A stretch of 10,830 nt of DNA from contig MGQK01000065.1 of NCBI GenBank assembly GCA_001797815.1, forward strand, positions 30,376-41,205. The letters run 5' to 3'. The position numbers were made by a program, and so were the translations under genes. The notes under the pieces are model-generated. The model ran no database searches and was not told the DNA's origin. It saw only the letters and a list, made by a program, of their open reading frames with translations. Of the stretch, positions 4,598 through 10,830 are shown in pieces. This DNA is from Deltaproteobacteria bacterium RBG_13_61_14. Lineage in GTDB: Bacteria > RBG-13-61-14. Positions within the stretch are counted from its first letter, which is position 1, and each line of letters begins with the position of its first letter.

Positions 4598-5617
4598 ATG
4601 ATCAAAGAAGCCATTGGTGAACTGGTCAAGGGGAGGAATCTCAGCCGGGAGGTCATGACCCAGGTGATGAACCAGATCATGTCCGGAGAGGCGAGCGAGG
4701 CGCAGATCGGGTCGTTCCTGACCGCGCTCCGCCTGAAGGGCGAGACGGTGGAGGAGATCACCGGGGCCGCGGAGGTGATGCGGGAAAAGGCGCTCAAGAT
4801 CAAGGCGCCGGGCGAGTGCCTTGATACCTGCGGCACCGGCGGCGACCATTCGCTGTCCATCAACATCTCCACCGGCGCCGCCCTGGTCGCGGCCGCGGCC
4901 GGGCTCACGGTGGCCAAGCACGGCAACCGCGCCGCTTCCTCCGCCTGCGGCAGCGCCGACGTGCTCAAGGCGCTGGGCGTGAACATCGAGGCCGAGCCTC
5001 CGGTGGTGGAGAGGTGCCTCCGCGAAGTCGGCATCGGCTTCCTGTTCGCGCCGCTCCTCCACGGCGCCATGCGCTACGCCATCGGCCCGCGGCGGGAGAT
5101 CGGGATCCGAACCATCTTCAATGTGCTCGGCCCGCTGACCAACCCGGCCGGGGCCAGCCGGCAGCTTTTGGGCGTCTTTGAGGAGAGCTTGACCGAGACC
5201 CTGGCCCGGGTCCTTCATTACCTGGGCAGCCGCGCCGCCCTGGTGGTGCACGGCCTGGACGGATTGGATGAGATCACCCTCACCGGCCCCACCCGGGTCT
5301 CCGAGCTTAAGCAGGGCCAGGTCAAGAATTACACCATCTCCCCGGAGGACTTCGGCCTGAAACCCTGCCGGCTCGACGACCTGCGCGGCGGCGACCCGGA
5401 GCACAACGCCCAGGTCCTGCGCGAGGTCTTTGCCGACCGCCCCGGCCCGGCGCGGGACGCGGTCGCGCTTAATGCCGGCGCCGCCATTTACGTGGGCGGC
5501 AAGGCGCCGACCCTGGCCGAGGGATTCAAACTGGCCCAGGAGACCCTGGCCGGGGGGAAGGCCCTGGAAAAACTCGAACAGTTGATCCAGGTGTCGCGCG
5601 CGAAACTGCCGGCATGA
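4598..5617 (+). CDS. trpD: anthranilate phosphoribosyltransferase
   Basis: TrpD transfers the phosphoribosyl group of PRPP to anthranilate, the second committed step of tryptophan synthesis in the cytoplasm. The 339-aa length is normal for a single-domain TrpD without a fused glutamine amidotransferase. The PRPP-binding loop CGTGGD is at 78-83, the anthranilate/PRPP region KHGNRAASS at 107-115 followed by GSADVLKALG, and the metal-binding Asp-Glu pair in GLDGLDEI at 224-225. ATG 4598 has GAGGG at 4586-4590, 7 nt upstream. A stronger-looking AGGAGA at 4568-4573 has no ATG, GTG or TTG start at the right distance. It is the first gene of a three-gene operon, and its stop overlaps the trpC start by ATGA. 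Codon use is strongly GC-rich and unlike the cassette upstream. Confidence 0.96.
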   Translation: MIKEAIGELVKGRNLSREVMTQVMNQIMSGEASEAQIGSFLTALRLKGETVEEITGAAEVMREKALKIKAPGECLDTCGTGGDHSLSINISTGAALVAAAAGLTVAKHGNRAASSACGSADVLKALGVNIEAEPPVVERCLREVGIGFLFAPLLHGAMRYAIGPRREIGIRTIFNVLGPLTNPAGASRQLLGVFEESLTETLARVLHYLGSRAALVVHGLDGLDEITLTGPTRVSELKQGQVKNYTISPEDFGLKPCRLDDLRGGDPEHNAQVLREVFADRPGPARDAVALNAGAAIYVGGKAPTLAEGFKLAQETLAGGKALEKLEQLIQVSRAKLPA

Positions 5618-6426
5618 ACTTTGCGGCTAAAGCTGCCGGCGAATTCTTGCCCCGCATCCTGGAGCGCAAGCGCGGGGAGGTCGCGGAGAAAAAACAAAAG
5701 CTCAGCCTGGCCGAGGTGAAGAAGCAGGCGGCGCAGGCGGCCCCGGCCCGGGATTTCCTCGCCGGCCTCCGCGACTTATCCCGGCCGGGCCACGCCATCA
5801 TCGCGGAGGTGAAAAAAGCCTCGCCGAGCAAAGGCCTGATCCGGCCGGAATTCGACCCTGTAGCCATCGCCGGGACCTACGCGGCCAACGGCGCCCGCGC
5901 CGTCTCGGTCCTGACCGACGCGCCTTTTTTCCAGGGCGGCATCGAACACCTCCGGTCCATCCGGGCCGCGGTCGCCTTGCCGCTTCTCTGCAAGGACTTT
6001 ATCCTGGATGAATACCAGGTGTTCGAAGCCCGGGCCGCGGGCGCGGACGCGGCGCTATTGATTGTCGCCGCGCTCCCGGATTCGCTTCTGGCCGAGCTCT
6101 GCGGCCTGATTCACGAGCTTAAGATGGCCGCGCTGATCGAGGTCCACAACGAAGCCGAACTTGGCCGGGCGCTGAAGCTCAAGCCGAACCTCCTGGGCAT
6201 CAACAACCGCGACCTGGGCACCTTCCGCATTGACATCGAGACCACCCTCCGGCTGCTGCCCCGGGTCCAGGACGCCCTGGTGGTGAGCGAAAGCGGGCTG
6301 GAGCGGGTGGAAGACCTGGCGCGCCTGCGCCGGGCCGGGGTTCATGCCTTCCTGATCGGAGAAGCCCTGATGCGCGCCCCGGACATCGGGGCCAAGCTCC
6401 GGGAACTGGTGGGCGCTCGTGGTTAA
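5614..6426 (+). CDS. trpC: indole-3-glycerol phosphate synthase
   Basis: TrpC closes the indole ring: it converts carboxyphenylamino-deoxyribulose phosphate to indole-3-glycerol phosphate with loss of CO2. The protein is a stand-alone 270-aa TIM barrel, not fused to TrpF as in enterobacteria. Visible motifs are EVKKASPSKG (65-74), CKDF (126-129) with the catalytic lysine, ALIEVH (173-178) with the catalytic glutamate, INNRDL (196-201), SESG (225-228) and the phosphate-binding GEALM (249-253). The start codon overlaps the trpD stop (ATGA), which points to translational coupling. The product is handed to tryptophan synthase, whose genes are not in the window. Confidence 0.96.
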   Translation: MNFAAKAAGEFLPRILERKRGEVAEKKQKLSLAEVKKQAAQAAPARDFLAGLRDLSRPGHAIIAEVKKASPSKGLIRPEFDPVAIAGTYAANGARAVSVLTDAPFFQGGIEHLRSIRAAVALPLLCKDFILDEYQVFEARAAGADAALLIVAALPDSLLAELCGLIHELKMAALIEVHNEAELGRALKLKPNLLGINNRDLGTFRIDIETTLRLLPRVQDALVVSESGLERVEDLARLRRAGVHAFLIGEALMRAPDIGAKLRELVGARG

Positions 6427-7054
6427 GATCAAGATCTGCGGGATCACCAGCCTGGGCGACGCGCTCCTGGCCGCGGCCGCCGGCGCCGACTTCCTGGGCT
6501 TCAACTTTTATCCGCCTTCTCCCCGCTACGTCGCCCCGGAACTGGTGCGCCGGATTTTGCAGGAGTTAAGCTCCGCCTTCCAGGTCACCCCGGTGGGCGT
6601 CTTTGTCAACGAGAGCGCGGAGACTATCCGCCGCGTGGCGGCCGAGAGCGGAGTGCGGATGATCCAGCTCCACGGGGAGGAGCCGCCTGAATTTTGCCGG
6701 CAGTTTGAGCGGCCGGTGATCAAGGCCCTGCGGCTGGCGGGGCCGGAGGACGTGGAGAAGGTCGCGGGTTACGCGGTCCATGCGCTCCTGGTGGACAGCA
6801 AAACCCCGGCTTACGGCGGCAGCGGCGTCGCGCCCGACTGGCGCCTGGCCGAGCGCATCGCCGGCCGGCACGAGCGGGTGATCCTGGCCGGGGGCTTGAC
6901 CCCGGAGAACGTGGCCGAGGCGATTGCCGCGGTGAAGCCCTGGGGGGTGGACGTGGCCTCCGGGGTGGAGCGGGAGCCGGGGGTTAAGGACGCGGACCAG
7001 GTCCGCCGCTTCATCGCCGCGGCGAGCGCACCTTCCCACCCCGAGAAAAGGTAA
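6419..7054 (+). CDS. trpF: phosphoribosylanthranilate isomerase
   Basis: TrpF performs the Amadori rearrangement of phosphoribosylanthranilate, the step between TrpD and TrpC. The 211-aa protein is a compact TIM barrel with KICGIT (4-9; C7 is the usual general base), GFNFYPPSPRYV (27-38), VGVFVN (59-64), QLHGEE (83-88), LLVDSK (123-128; D126 the general acid), GGSG (133-136), LAGGLTPENV (156-165) and GVDVASGVE (176-184). It starts with GTG at 6419 and overlaps trpC by 8 nt. Gene order trpD-trpC-trpF is standard, but the operon ends here: the next gene converges with only 13 nt between the two stop codons, so trpB and trpA must be elsewhere. Confidence 0.95.
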   Translation: MVKIKICGITSLGDALLAAAAGADFLGFNFYPPSPRYVAPELVRRILQELSSAFQVTPVGVFVNESAETIRRVAAESGVRMIQLHGEEPPEFCRQFERPVIKALRLAGPEDVEKVAGYAVHALLVDSKTPAYGGSGVAPDWRLAERIAGRHERVILAGGLTPENVAEAIAAVKPWGVDVASGVEREPGVKDADQVRRFIAAASAPSHPEKR

Positions 7055-7067
7055 TTTAACCGGCTTC

Positions 7068-9725
7068 TTATTTTTCCGGCGTCAGGGTCAAGAGCGACTC
7101 CGCGCTTTCCGCGATCTGCTCCGGCCGCATCTCCGCCACCATGTAGTCGCTGTTATAGAAAAGGGTGTGCATGTCGCGGTAATGGGGCGAGAGCCACTGG
7201 CCGCTCTCCGAGCCGTCAATCACCAGGAGCGCGTGGTCCGGATCGCCCATGTCCATGATGTGGCGCATGACCGGTCCGCCCAGGCACATGTAGCGGCGCT
7301 TGCCGAAGCCCATCGAGCTGGCATTGCGCACGGTATTATCGCCGCCGGGGTGGGGGAACGGCCCGATGCTCATGTCCTTCAAGGGGCCGAAGCCCATGGG
7401 GTGATACCACTTGATGGTGTGGAGTTGTCCCCACTGCCAGTGGTCCATGTTGTCGCCGAGCACGCTCGAGATCCACTTGACCGCGTCCTCCAAAGCGCCG
7501 ACCAGCGCGTCGTTCCGGTCCTCCACCTTCCGGGTCTTGGTATTGTCGAAGAACTCCGAGTCACCTTTGATCACCCACATCTCCACCGCCTGGCTGATGT
7601 TGCCCTTGATCCATTCGTTGTAATCCTTTTTCTTGAAATCGTCCTTGAGCACCCGGTCGGGCAGGTGCCGCATGGTGTCGTAGAAGATGGCCGCGGCCGG
7701 GCTGTCAATGGTGGCCTCGCGGTCCCATTCCCGCAGGATCTTGGCCGCGTGGAGAATTCGCTTGTCCTTGACGCCTTTCGCTTCCACCGCCCGCAGGATC
7801 AGGGGCACGAACACGTCCGCCTGCTTGACATGGACGTCGTTCTGGATCCGGCGCATCTTGTCCACGGTGATCGGCTGCAACTGCTGGATCAACTCCTCGA
7901 TCCGCCAGGCCCGCCAGCCCGCGCCGTAATTGGTGGCGAACAGGTAAGGATACCACTCGGCGTCCACCACCTCGTTGTTGGCCGTGGCCATCCAGCCCCG
8001 CTCCGGGTCAATGGCGTGGGGGTGCTCCAGCAAGGGGATGAAGCCGACCCAGTCGTAGTCGCCCGACTCGCCCGGCACCGGCATCACGCCCAGGCCCTTC
8101 TTGCGCACCGGCACCAACCCGCCCGGAAGGTAGGCGATGTGCCCGTCCGCATCCGCGGCCAGCCAGTTCATGTTGAGGAGCTCGTTATAGCTCATGGCCT
8201 CGATGAAGTCCTGGATGCTCCGGCCCTTCATCAGCTTGTTGAACATGATCGCCACGTTGATGCCCTGGACCTGGGCCGGGTCCATCTGCCTAAGCTTGGC
8301 GACGAATTCCTCGATGCTCCCGAGAGTGATGAACTGCTCGAACAGCCTGGGGTCGCGGGAAAAGTCCCAGCCCACCCAGCGCAGCGCCAGCGGGGGCGTG
8401 TCCTTGGGCAGGTCCGCCACCATGTCGTTGATAATCGGCCCGTGGATGCTGTGCCGGACCTCGATCACCTTTTGGTGGAAGCGCCGGTCCCGGTCCCATT
8501 GCAGGTGGCCCGGCCGGATCCGGATTTCTTCCTGGTGCACCATGAATTCCCGCCATTCGCCCTTGTATAGATACTGGCCGGGGTGGTTCTTGGGGTCCAC
8601 CGTCTCGATGAACAGGTCCTGGGTGTCGGCCCCGGTCACGGTCGCGGCCCAGGAGAGCTTGCGGGTATGGCCCATGACCACGTAGGGCTGGCCGGGGAAG
8701 ACCACCCCGTAGGCGTCGTAGCCCGCGCCCTTGAGGTGCATCACGTAGCACAGCGAAGGCTCGACGTGCACCAGGTGCGGGTCATTGGCCAGCATGGCGG
8801 TGCCGGTGGCGGTGAGCTTGGGCCCGACCACCCAGTTGTTGCTGGCCCAGCTTTGGGGGAAAAGCGAAGCCGCCCGGATGGCCCGGTCCACCTGCGCCAG
8901 GCGCAGGGCCGCATCGCCGCTGAGGCCGGAGAGCGAAGGGTCGGGCCGGCCGCCGGGAGGCAAGGGCCGCGGCTCGGGCAGGCGGTTTTCGAGCATCTCC
9001 TTGGGCACGATGGTGGGGCCGAGCGAATCGTGGAGCGGCACGAGCTTCCAGGCCATGTCTTCTCCGTATTTGCGGAGCAGGGCGTAGCGGAGCAGCTCGG
9101 TCTCCAGGTTGGCGGTGAGGTTGGAGGCGAAGAAGCGGGACAGCCCGATTACATCCGCGGGCCGGAACGGCTCGGGCTGATAATACAGGACCTGGAACTC
9201 GATGGGCAGGCGGTCGCGGTTGGCTTCGAGGAAAGCGTTGATCCCGTCGCAAAAAGCTTGCATCTGGGCGAGGATGTCGGGGTTGGTCTCGGCGAGGAGC
9301 GCCTCGCCGGCCTCGCCCAGGAAACGCATCCCCATGATCCGCTGGCGTTTGTCCATGTCCAGGGTGGTGAGCTTCATGCCCATCACCGCCTGGCCCGGGA
9401 CGCCGATGTTGCCGAAGATCTCGCTGAGGGTGCCGGTGCCGATGGCCCGGAACAGCACCATCTCCCAGAGCCGGTCCTGGGCCTGGACGTAGCCGTCGGC
9501 GAAGAAAAGGTCGTGCTCGTCCTCGGTGAAAATGTGGGGCACGCCCCACTGGTCCCGATAGACTTTGACCTCGCCGTGCAGGCCCGGAACCCGGAGCACA
9601 CCCTGCACCTGGGGCAAGGTGGGGTTCTTTTCATACCTGGGCATATGCCGGATCGCACAGCTCAAGACCGCGGCCAGGGCGAGCAGCCCCGCCACCCGAA
9701 CACTCCAATTTACCCGTCTCGCCAC
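7068..9725 (-). CDS. penicillin acylase family N-terminal-nucleophile hydrolase, probably exported
   Basis: An 885-aa precursor of the penicillin/AHL acylase family, amide hydrolases that cut themselves into alpha and beta chains. The early motif YRDQWGVPHIF (56-66) and the following FADGYVQAQDRLWEM mark the alpha chain. The beta chain should begin at Ser295 in SWASNNWVVGP, where the hydroxyl of the new N-terminal serine is the nucleophile. LLNMNWLAADADGHI (516-530) and TANNEVV (581-587; an asparagine there normally helps form the oxyanion hole) support activity. The N-terminus MARR plus a hydrophobic core ends at LSC (Cys23), which fits a lipoprotein signal peptide, though VLSC is not an ideal lipobox. 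The GTG start at 9725 has AGGAG 6 nt upstream. The substrate cannot be told from sequence: beta-lactams, acyl-homoserine lactones and other N-acyl compounds are all possible. Confidence 0.93.
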   Translation of the reverse strand: MARRVNWSVRVAGLLALAAVLSCAIRHMPRYEKNPTLPQVQGVLRVPGLHGEVKVYRDQWGVPHIFTEDEHDLFFADGYVQAQDRLWEMVLFRAIGTGTLSEIFGNIGVPGQAVMGMKLTTLDMDKRQRIMGMRFLGEAGEALLAETNPDILAQMQAFCDGINAFLEANRDRLPIEFQVLYYQPEPFRPADVIGLSRFFASNLTANLETELLRYALLRKYGEDMAWKLVPLHDSLGPTIVPKEMLENRLPEPRPLPPGGRPDPSLSGLSGDAALRLAQVDRAIRAASLFPQSWASNNWVVGPKLTATGTAMLANDPHLVHVEPSLCYVMHLKGAGYDAYGVVFPGQPYVVMGHTRKLSWAATVTGADTQDLFIETVDPKNHPGQYLYKGEWREFMVHQEEIRIRPGHLQWDRDRRFHQKVIEVRHSIHGPIINDMVADLPKDTPPLALRWVGWDFSRDPRLFEQFITLGSIEEFVAKLRQMDPAQVQGINVAIMFNKLMKGRSIQDFIEAMSYNELLNMNWLAADADGHIAYLPGGLVPVRKKGLGVMPVPGESGDYDWVGFIPLLEHPHAIDPERGWMATANNEVVDAEWYPYLFATNYGAGWRAWRIEELIQQLQPITVDKMRRIQNDVHVKQADVFVPLILRAVEAKGVKDKRILHAAKILREWDREATIDSPAAAIFYDTMRHLPDRVLKDDFKKKDYNEWIKGNISQAVEMWVIKGDSEFFDNTKTRKVEDRNDALVGALEDAVKWISSVLGDNMDHWQWGQLHTIKWYHPMGFGPLKDMSIGPFPHPGGDNTVRNASSMGFGKRRYMCLGGPVMRHIMDMGDPDHALLVIDGSESGQWLSPHYRDMHTLFYNSDYMVAEMRPEQIAESAESLLTLTPEK

Positions 9726-9774
9726 TTCTTTCTCCTTTGCTGCAAGGGGATGATGATGAATTCGGTCAGGCCGT

Positions 9775-9803
9775 TATATAGCAAGCCGGCCGGAATCCGT
9801 CAA
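9775..9803 (-). promoter_or_regulatory. sigma-70-type promoter of the acylase gene
   Basis: Read on the minus strand, TTGACG (9803-9798), a 17-nt spacer and TATATA (9780-9775) match the consensus well. Transcription would start near 9768 and leave a leader of about 43 nt before the GTG at 9725. Confidence 0.65.
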
Positions 9804-9898
9804 TCCCGGAACCGGAGGATCGCCGAAAATATTCCGCCCGGGTAGGCCCGGTCCAGTCGCGGGGCATCGGCGCCTTTTCCGCCTCCGGCGCGGTGGAC

Positions 9899-9934
9899 TT
9901 GACTTGCGTTGCGAATATGAGTATGATCGTATCA
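9899..9934 (+). promoter_or_regulatory. sigma-70-type promoter of the wHTH-MNT/HEPN operon, with small palindrome
   Basis: TTGACT (9899-9904), a 17-nt spacer and TATGAT (9922-9927) are each 5 of 6 matches to consensus. A short inverted repeat TGAT-CGT-ATCA (9924-9934) overlaps the -10 element and the expected start of transcription. A repressor there, possibly the wHTH protein encoded downstream, would block transcription; that autoregulation is inference. Confidence 0.65.
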
Positions 9935-9964
9935 AATTTAGCAACATAAGTGGAAGCCCGGGCC

Positions 9965-10561
9965 ATGATTCCCTTAACCCTGAAATACCTGTTTTCCTCC
10001 AAGCTCCGCATCAAGCTCCTGGCTTATTTTTTCTTCCACCCGGGGCTGGCGTTCCACGTGCGCCGGCTGGCCGGGGAAGTGCAGGAGTCCGCAGGGACCG
10101 TGGCGCGGGAGCTGAGGCGCCTGGAGAAAGCGGGTCTCCTGGCCTCCGAGCCGGTGGGCAACCAGAAACACTACTCGTTGCGGAAGGACTCGCCGATTCT
10201 GGATGACCTCCGCAACCTCTTCCTCAAAACTGCAGGAGCCAGCGCGGAACTCCGAGCCGCCCTGGAAAAGATCGCCGGCATCGAACTGGCCTTCCTCTAC
10301 GGTTCCTACCCCAGCGGCGATGCCCACGCTTCCAGCGATCTGGATTTGATGGTCATCGGCGAGGTATCCGACCGGGAACTGGCTCCCGCCGTCGCCCGGA
10401 TCGAGCGCCGGCTGAAGCGTCCGATCAACTACCCCCTTTTCCCCCGCCGCGAGGTCGAGAAAAAAGCGGGGAAAAAGGGCGAGTTCCTTCACGAAGTTCT
10501 TTCCGGTTCCAAGATCGTATTGATTGGCAAAGCGGATGACCGATTACTCCGAGTTGGTTGA
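9965..10561 (+). CDS. winged-helix DNA-binding domain fused to a minimal nucleotidyltransferase (MNT)
   Basis: A 198-aa two-domain protein. Residues about 12-75 form a winged helix (VRRLAGEVQESAGTVARELRRLEKAGLL, then a wing ending KHYSL). Residues about 100-190 are an MNT-type nucleotidyltransferase with the metal/nucleotide motif GSYPSGDAHASSDLDL (113-128; acidic pair D125 and D127). In characterised MntA-HepT systems the MNT protein adds AMP to a tyrosine of the HEPN toxin and neutralises it; here the added wHTH suggests the antitoxin may also repress its own operon. I prefer ATG 9965, which has GGAAG at 9952-9956 (8 nt). A GTG at 9950 would add five residues but lacks a Shine-Dalgarno. The next gene overlaps its end by 26 nt. 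Composition is GC-rich like the host. Confidence 0.85.
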   Translation: MIPLTLKYLFSSKLRIKLLAYFFFHPGLAFHVRRLAGEVQESAGTVARELRRLEKAGLLASEPVGNQKHYSLRKDSPILDDLRNLFLKTAGASAELRAALEKIAGIELAFLYGSYPSGDAHASSDLDLMVIGEVSDRELAPAVARIERRLKRPINYPLFPRREVEKKAGKKGEFLHEVLSGSKIVLIGKADDRLLRVG

Positions 10562-10830
10562 CCAAGGCCGGATCAAGCGGGGGCGGTTTGCTCGGCGCCA
10601 GGTGGAGGACTGCCTTCGCCTCGCTCGGCGCGACCTGGAGACGGCCCAGACGGTCCTGGTGGCCAGCCCGGAATGGGCTTTCAACATCGCCTACAATGCG
10701 ATGCACCAGACCGGAAGGGCGTTCATGTTCCATGCCGGTTACCGGACCGCCGGGGAGGGCCACCATGCCACGGTGATCCGTTTCCTGGAAATCGCGCTCG
10801 GCTCCAAGTACCAGGACGTTTTGTCCCTCC
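10536..10830 (+). CDS. HEPN-domain protein, 3' end beyond the window
   Basis: The reading frame starts at ATG 10536, inside the end of the wHTH-MNT gene (26-nt overlap), and is open for 98 codons to the window edge. The residues follow the HEPN pattern: an N-terminal helix RRQVEDCLRLARRDLETAQ (20-38), then WAFNIAYNAMHQTGRAFMFH (47-66), AGYRTAGEGHHATVIRFLE (67-85). R61 and H66 fit an R-x4-H arrangement like the catalytic motif of HEPN ribonucleases. Next to an MNT gene it is most likely the toxin, or the partner protein, of a MNT/HEPN pair. The missing C-terminus prevents a check on full length and on a target tyrosine for modification. Confidence 0.8.
   Translation, partial: MTDYSELVDQGRIKRGRFARRQVEDCLRLARRDLETAQTVLVASPEWAFNIAYNAMHQTGRAFMFHAGYRTAGEGHHATVIRFLEIALGSKYQDVLSL

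Noticed and set aside
4562-5404. 280-codon minus-strand frame antisense to trpD
   Set aside because: Typical shadow frame of a GC-rich gene. The plus strand clearly encodes TrpD with all expected motifs.
7055-7085. Possible bidirectional terminator between trpF and the acylase gene
   Set aside because: Only a 4-bp CCGG/CCGG pairing with a 12-nt loop can be drawn in the 13-nt gap and its edges. Too weak to call.
7167-9845. Long plus-strand frames (467 and 420 codons) opposite the acylase gene
   Set aside because: Translations are rich in V, H, R and G with no domain, as expected for the antisense frame of a GC-rich gene. The minus strand shows a complete acylase.

Overview
The window looks like part of the chromosome of a GC-rich Gram-negative-type bacterium. 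The housekeeping genes are roughly two-thirds G+C by eye, a large acylase carries a lipoprotein-like export signal, and the promoters fit a sigma-70 consensus with 17-nt spacers. The intergenic DNA is full of short degenerate repeats (heptamer arrays, CACGAAGGACACGAAGG-type and CGCAGATTT-type repeats, REP-like hairpins). Such repeats occur in many environmental lineages (PVC-type bacteria, Omnitrophota, Desulfobacterota and relatives). I cannot place the organism more precisely.

Layout from left to right. A CxxCGxCC (YkgJ-type) protein gene starts near 167 and runs leftwards out of the window. Positions 168-1580 hold no convincing gene but many repeats. At 1581-4015 lies an AT-rich two-gene cassette that differs sharply from its surroundings. 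It encodes an unrecognised 225-aa protein with one predicted membrane segment, then a 522-aa ATPase with an OLD-type ABC/AAA domain and a C-terminal TOPRIM-like region. A 36-bp inverted repeat (35 of 36 matching) brackets the cassette at 1336-1371 and 4136-4171, and both genes are preceded by a similar upstream element. Repeats and a terminator-like hairpin fill 4016-4520. A good promoter at 4519-4547 then drives trpD-trpC-trpF, three tightly overlapping genes for consecutive tryptophan-biosynthesis steps; no trpE, trpG, trpB or trpA is visible. A penicillin-acylase-family (Ntn hydrolase) gene converges on trpF and occupies 7068-9725 on the minus strand. A divergent promoter region separates it from a wHTH-nucleotidyltransferase (MNT) gene and an overlapping HEPN gene cut by the right edge, a MNT/HEPN toxin-antitoxin-like pair.

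The most interesting part is the cassette at 1581-4015. Its content suggests a two-gene defence-type or other accessory module: an OLD-like ATPase/nuclease with a small membrane-anchored partner. The family of the ATPase can be read from motifs. The function of the pair, its link to defence and its mobility are inference. The HEPN/MNT pair at the right end is a second module of the kind found in accessory regions, but its base composition matches the host.
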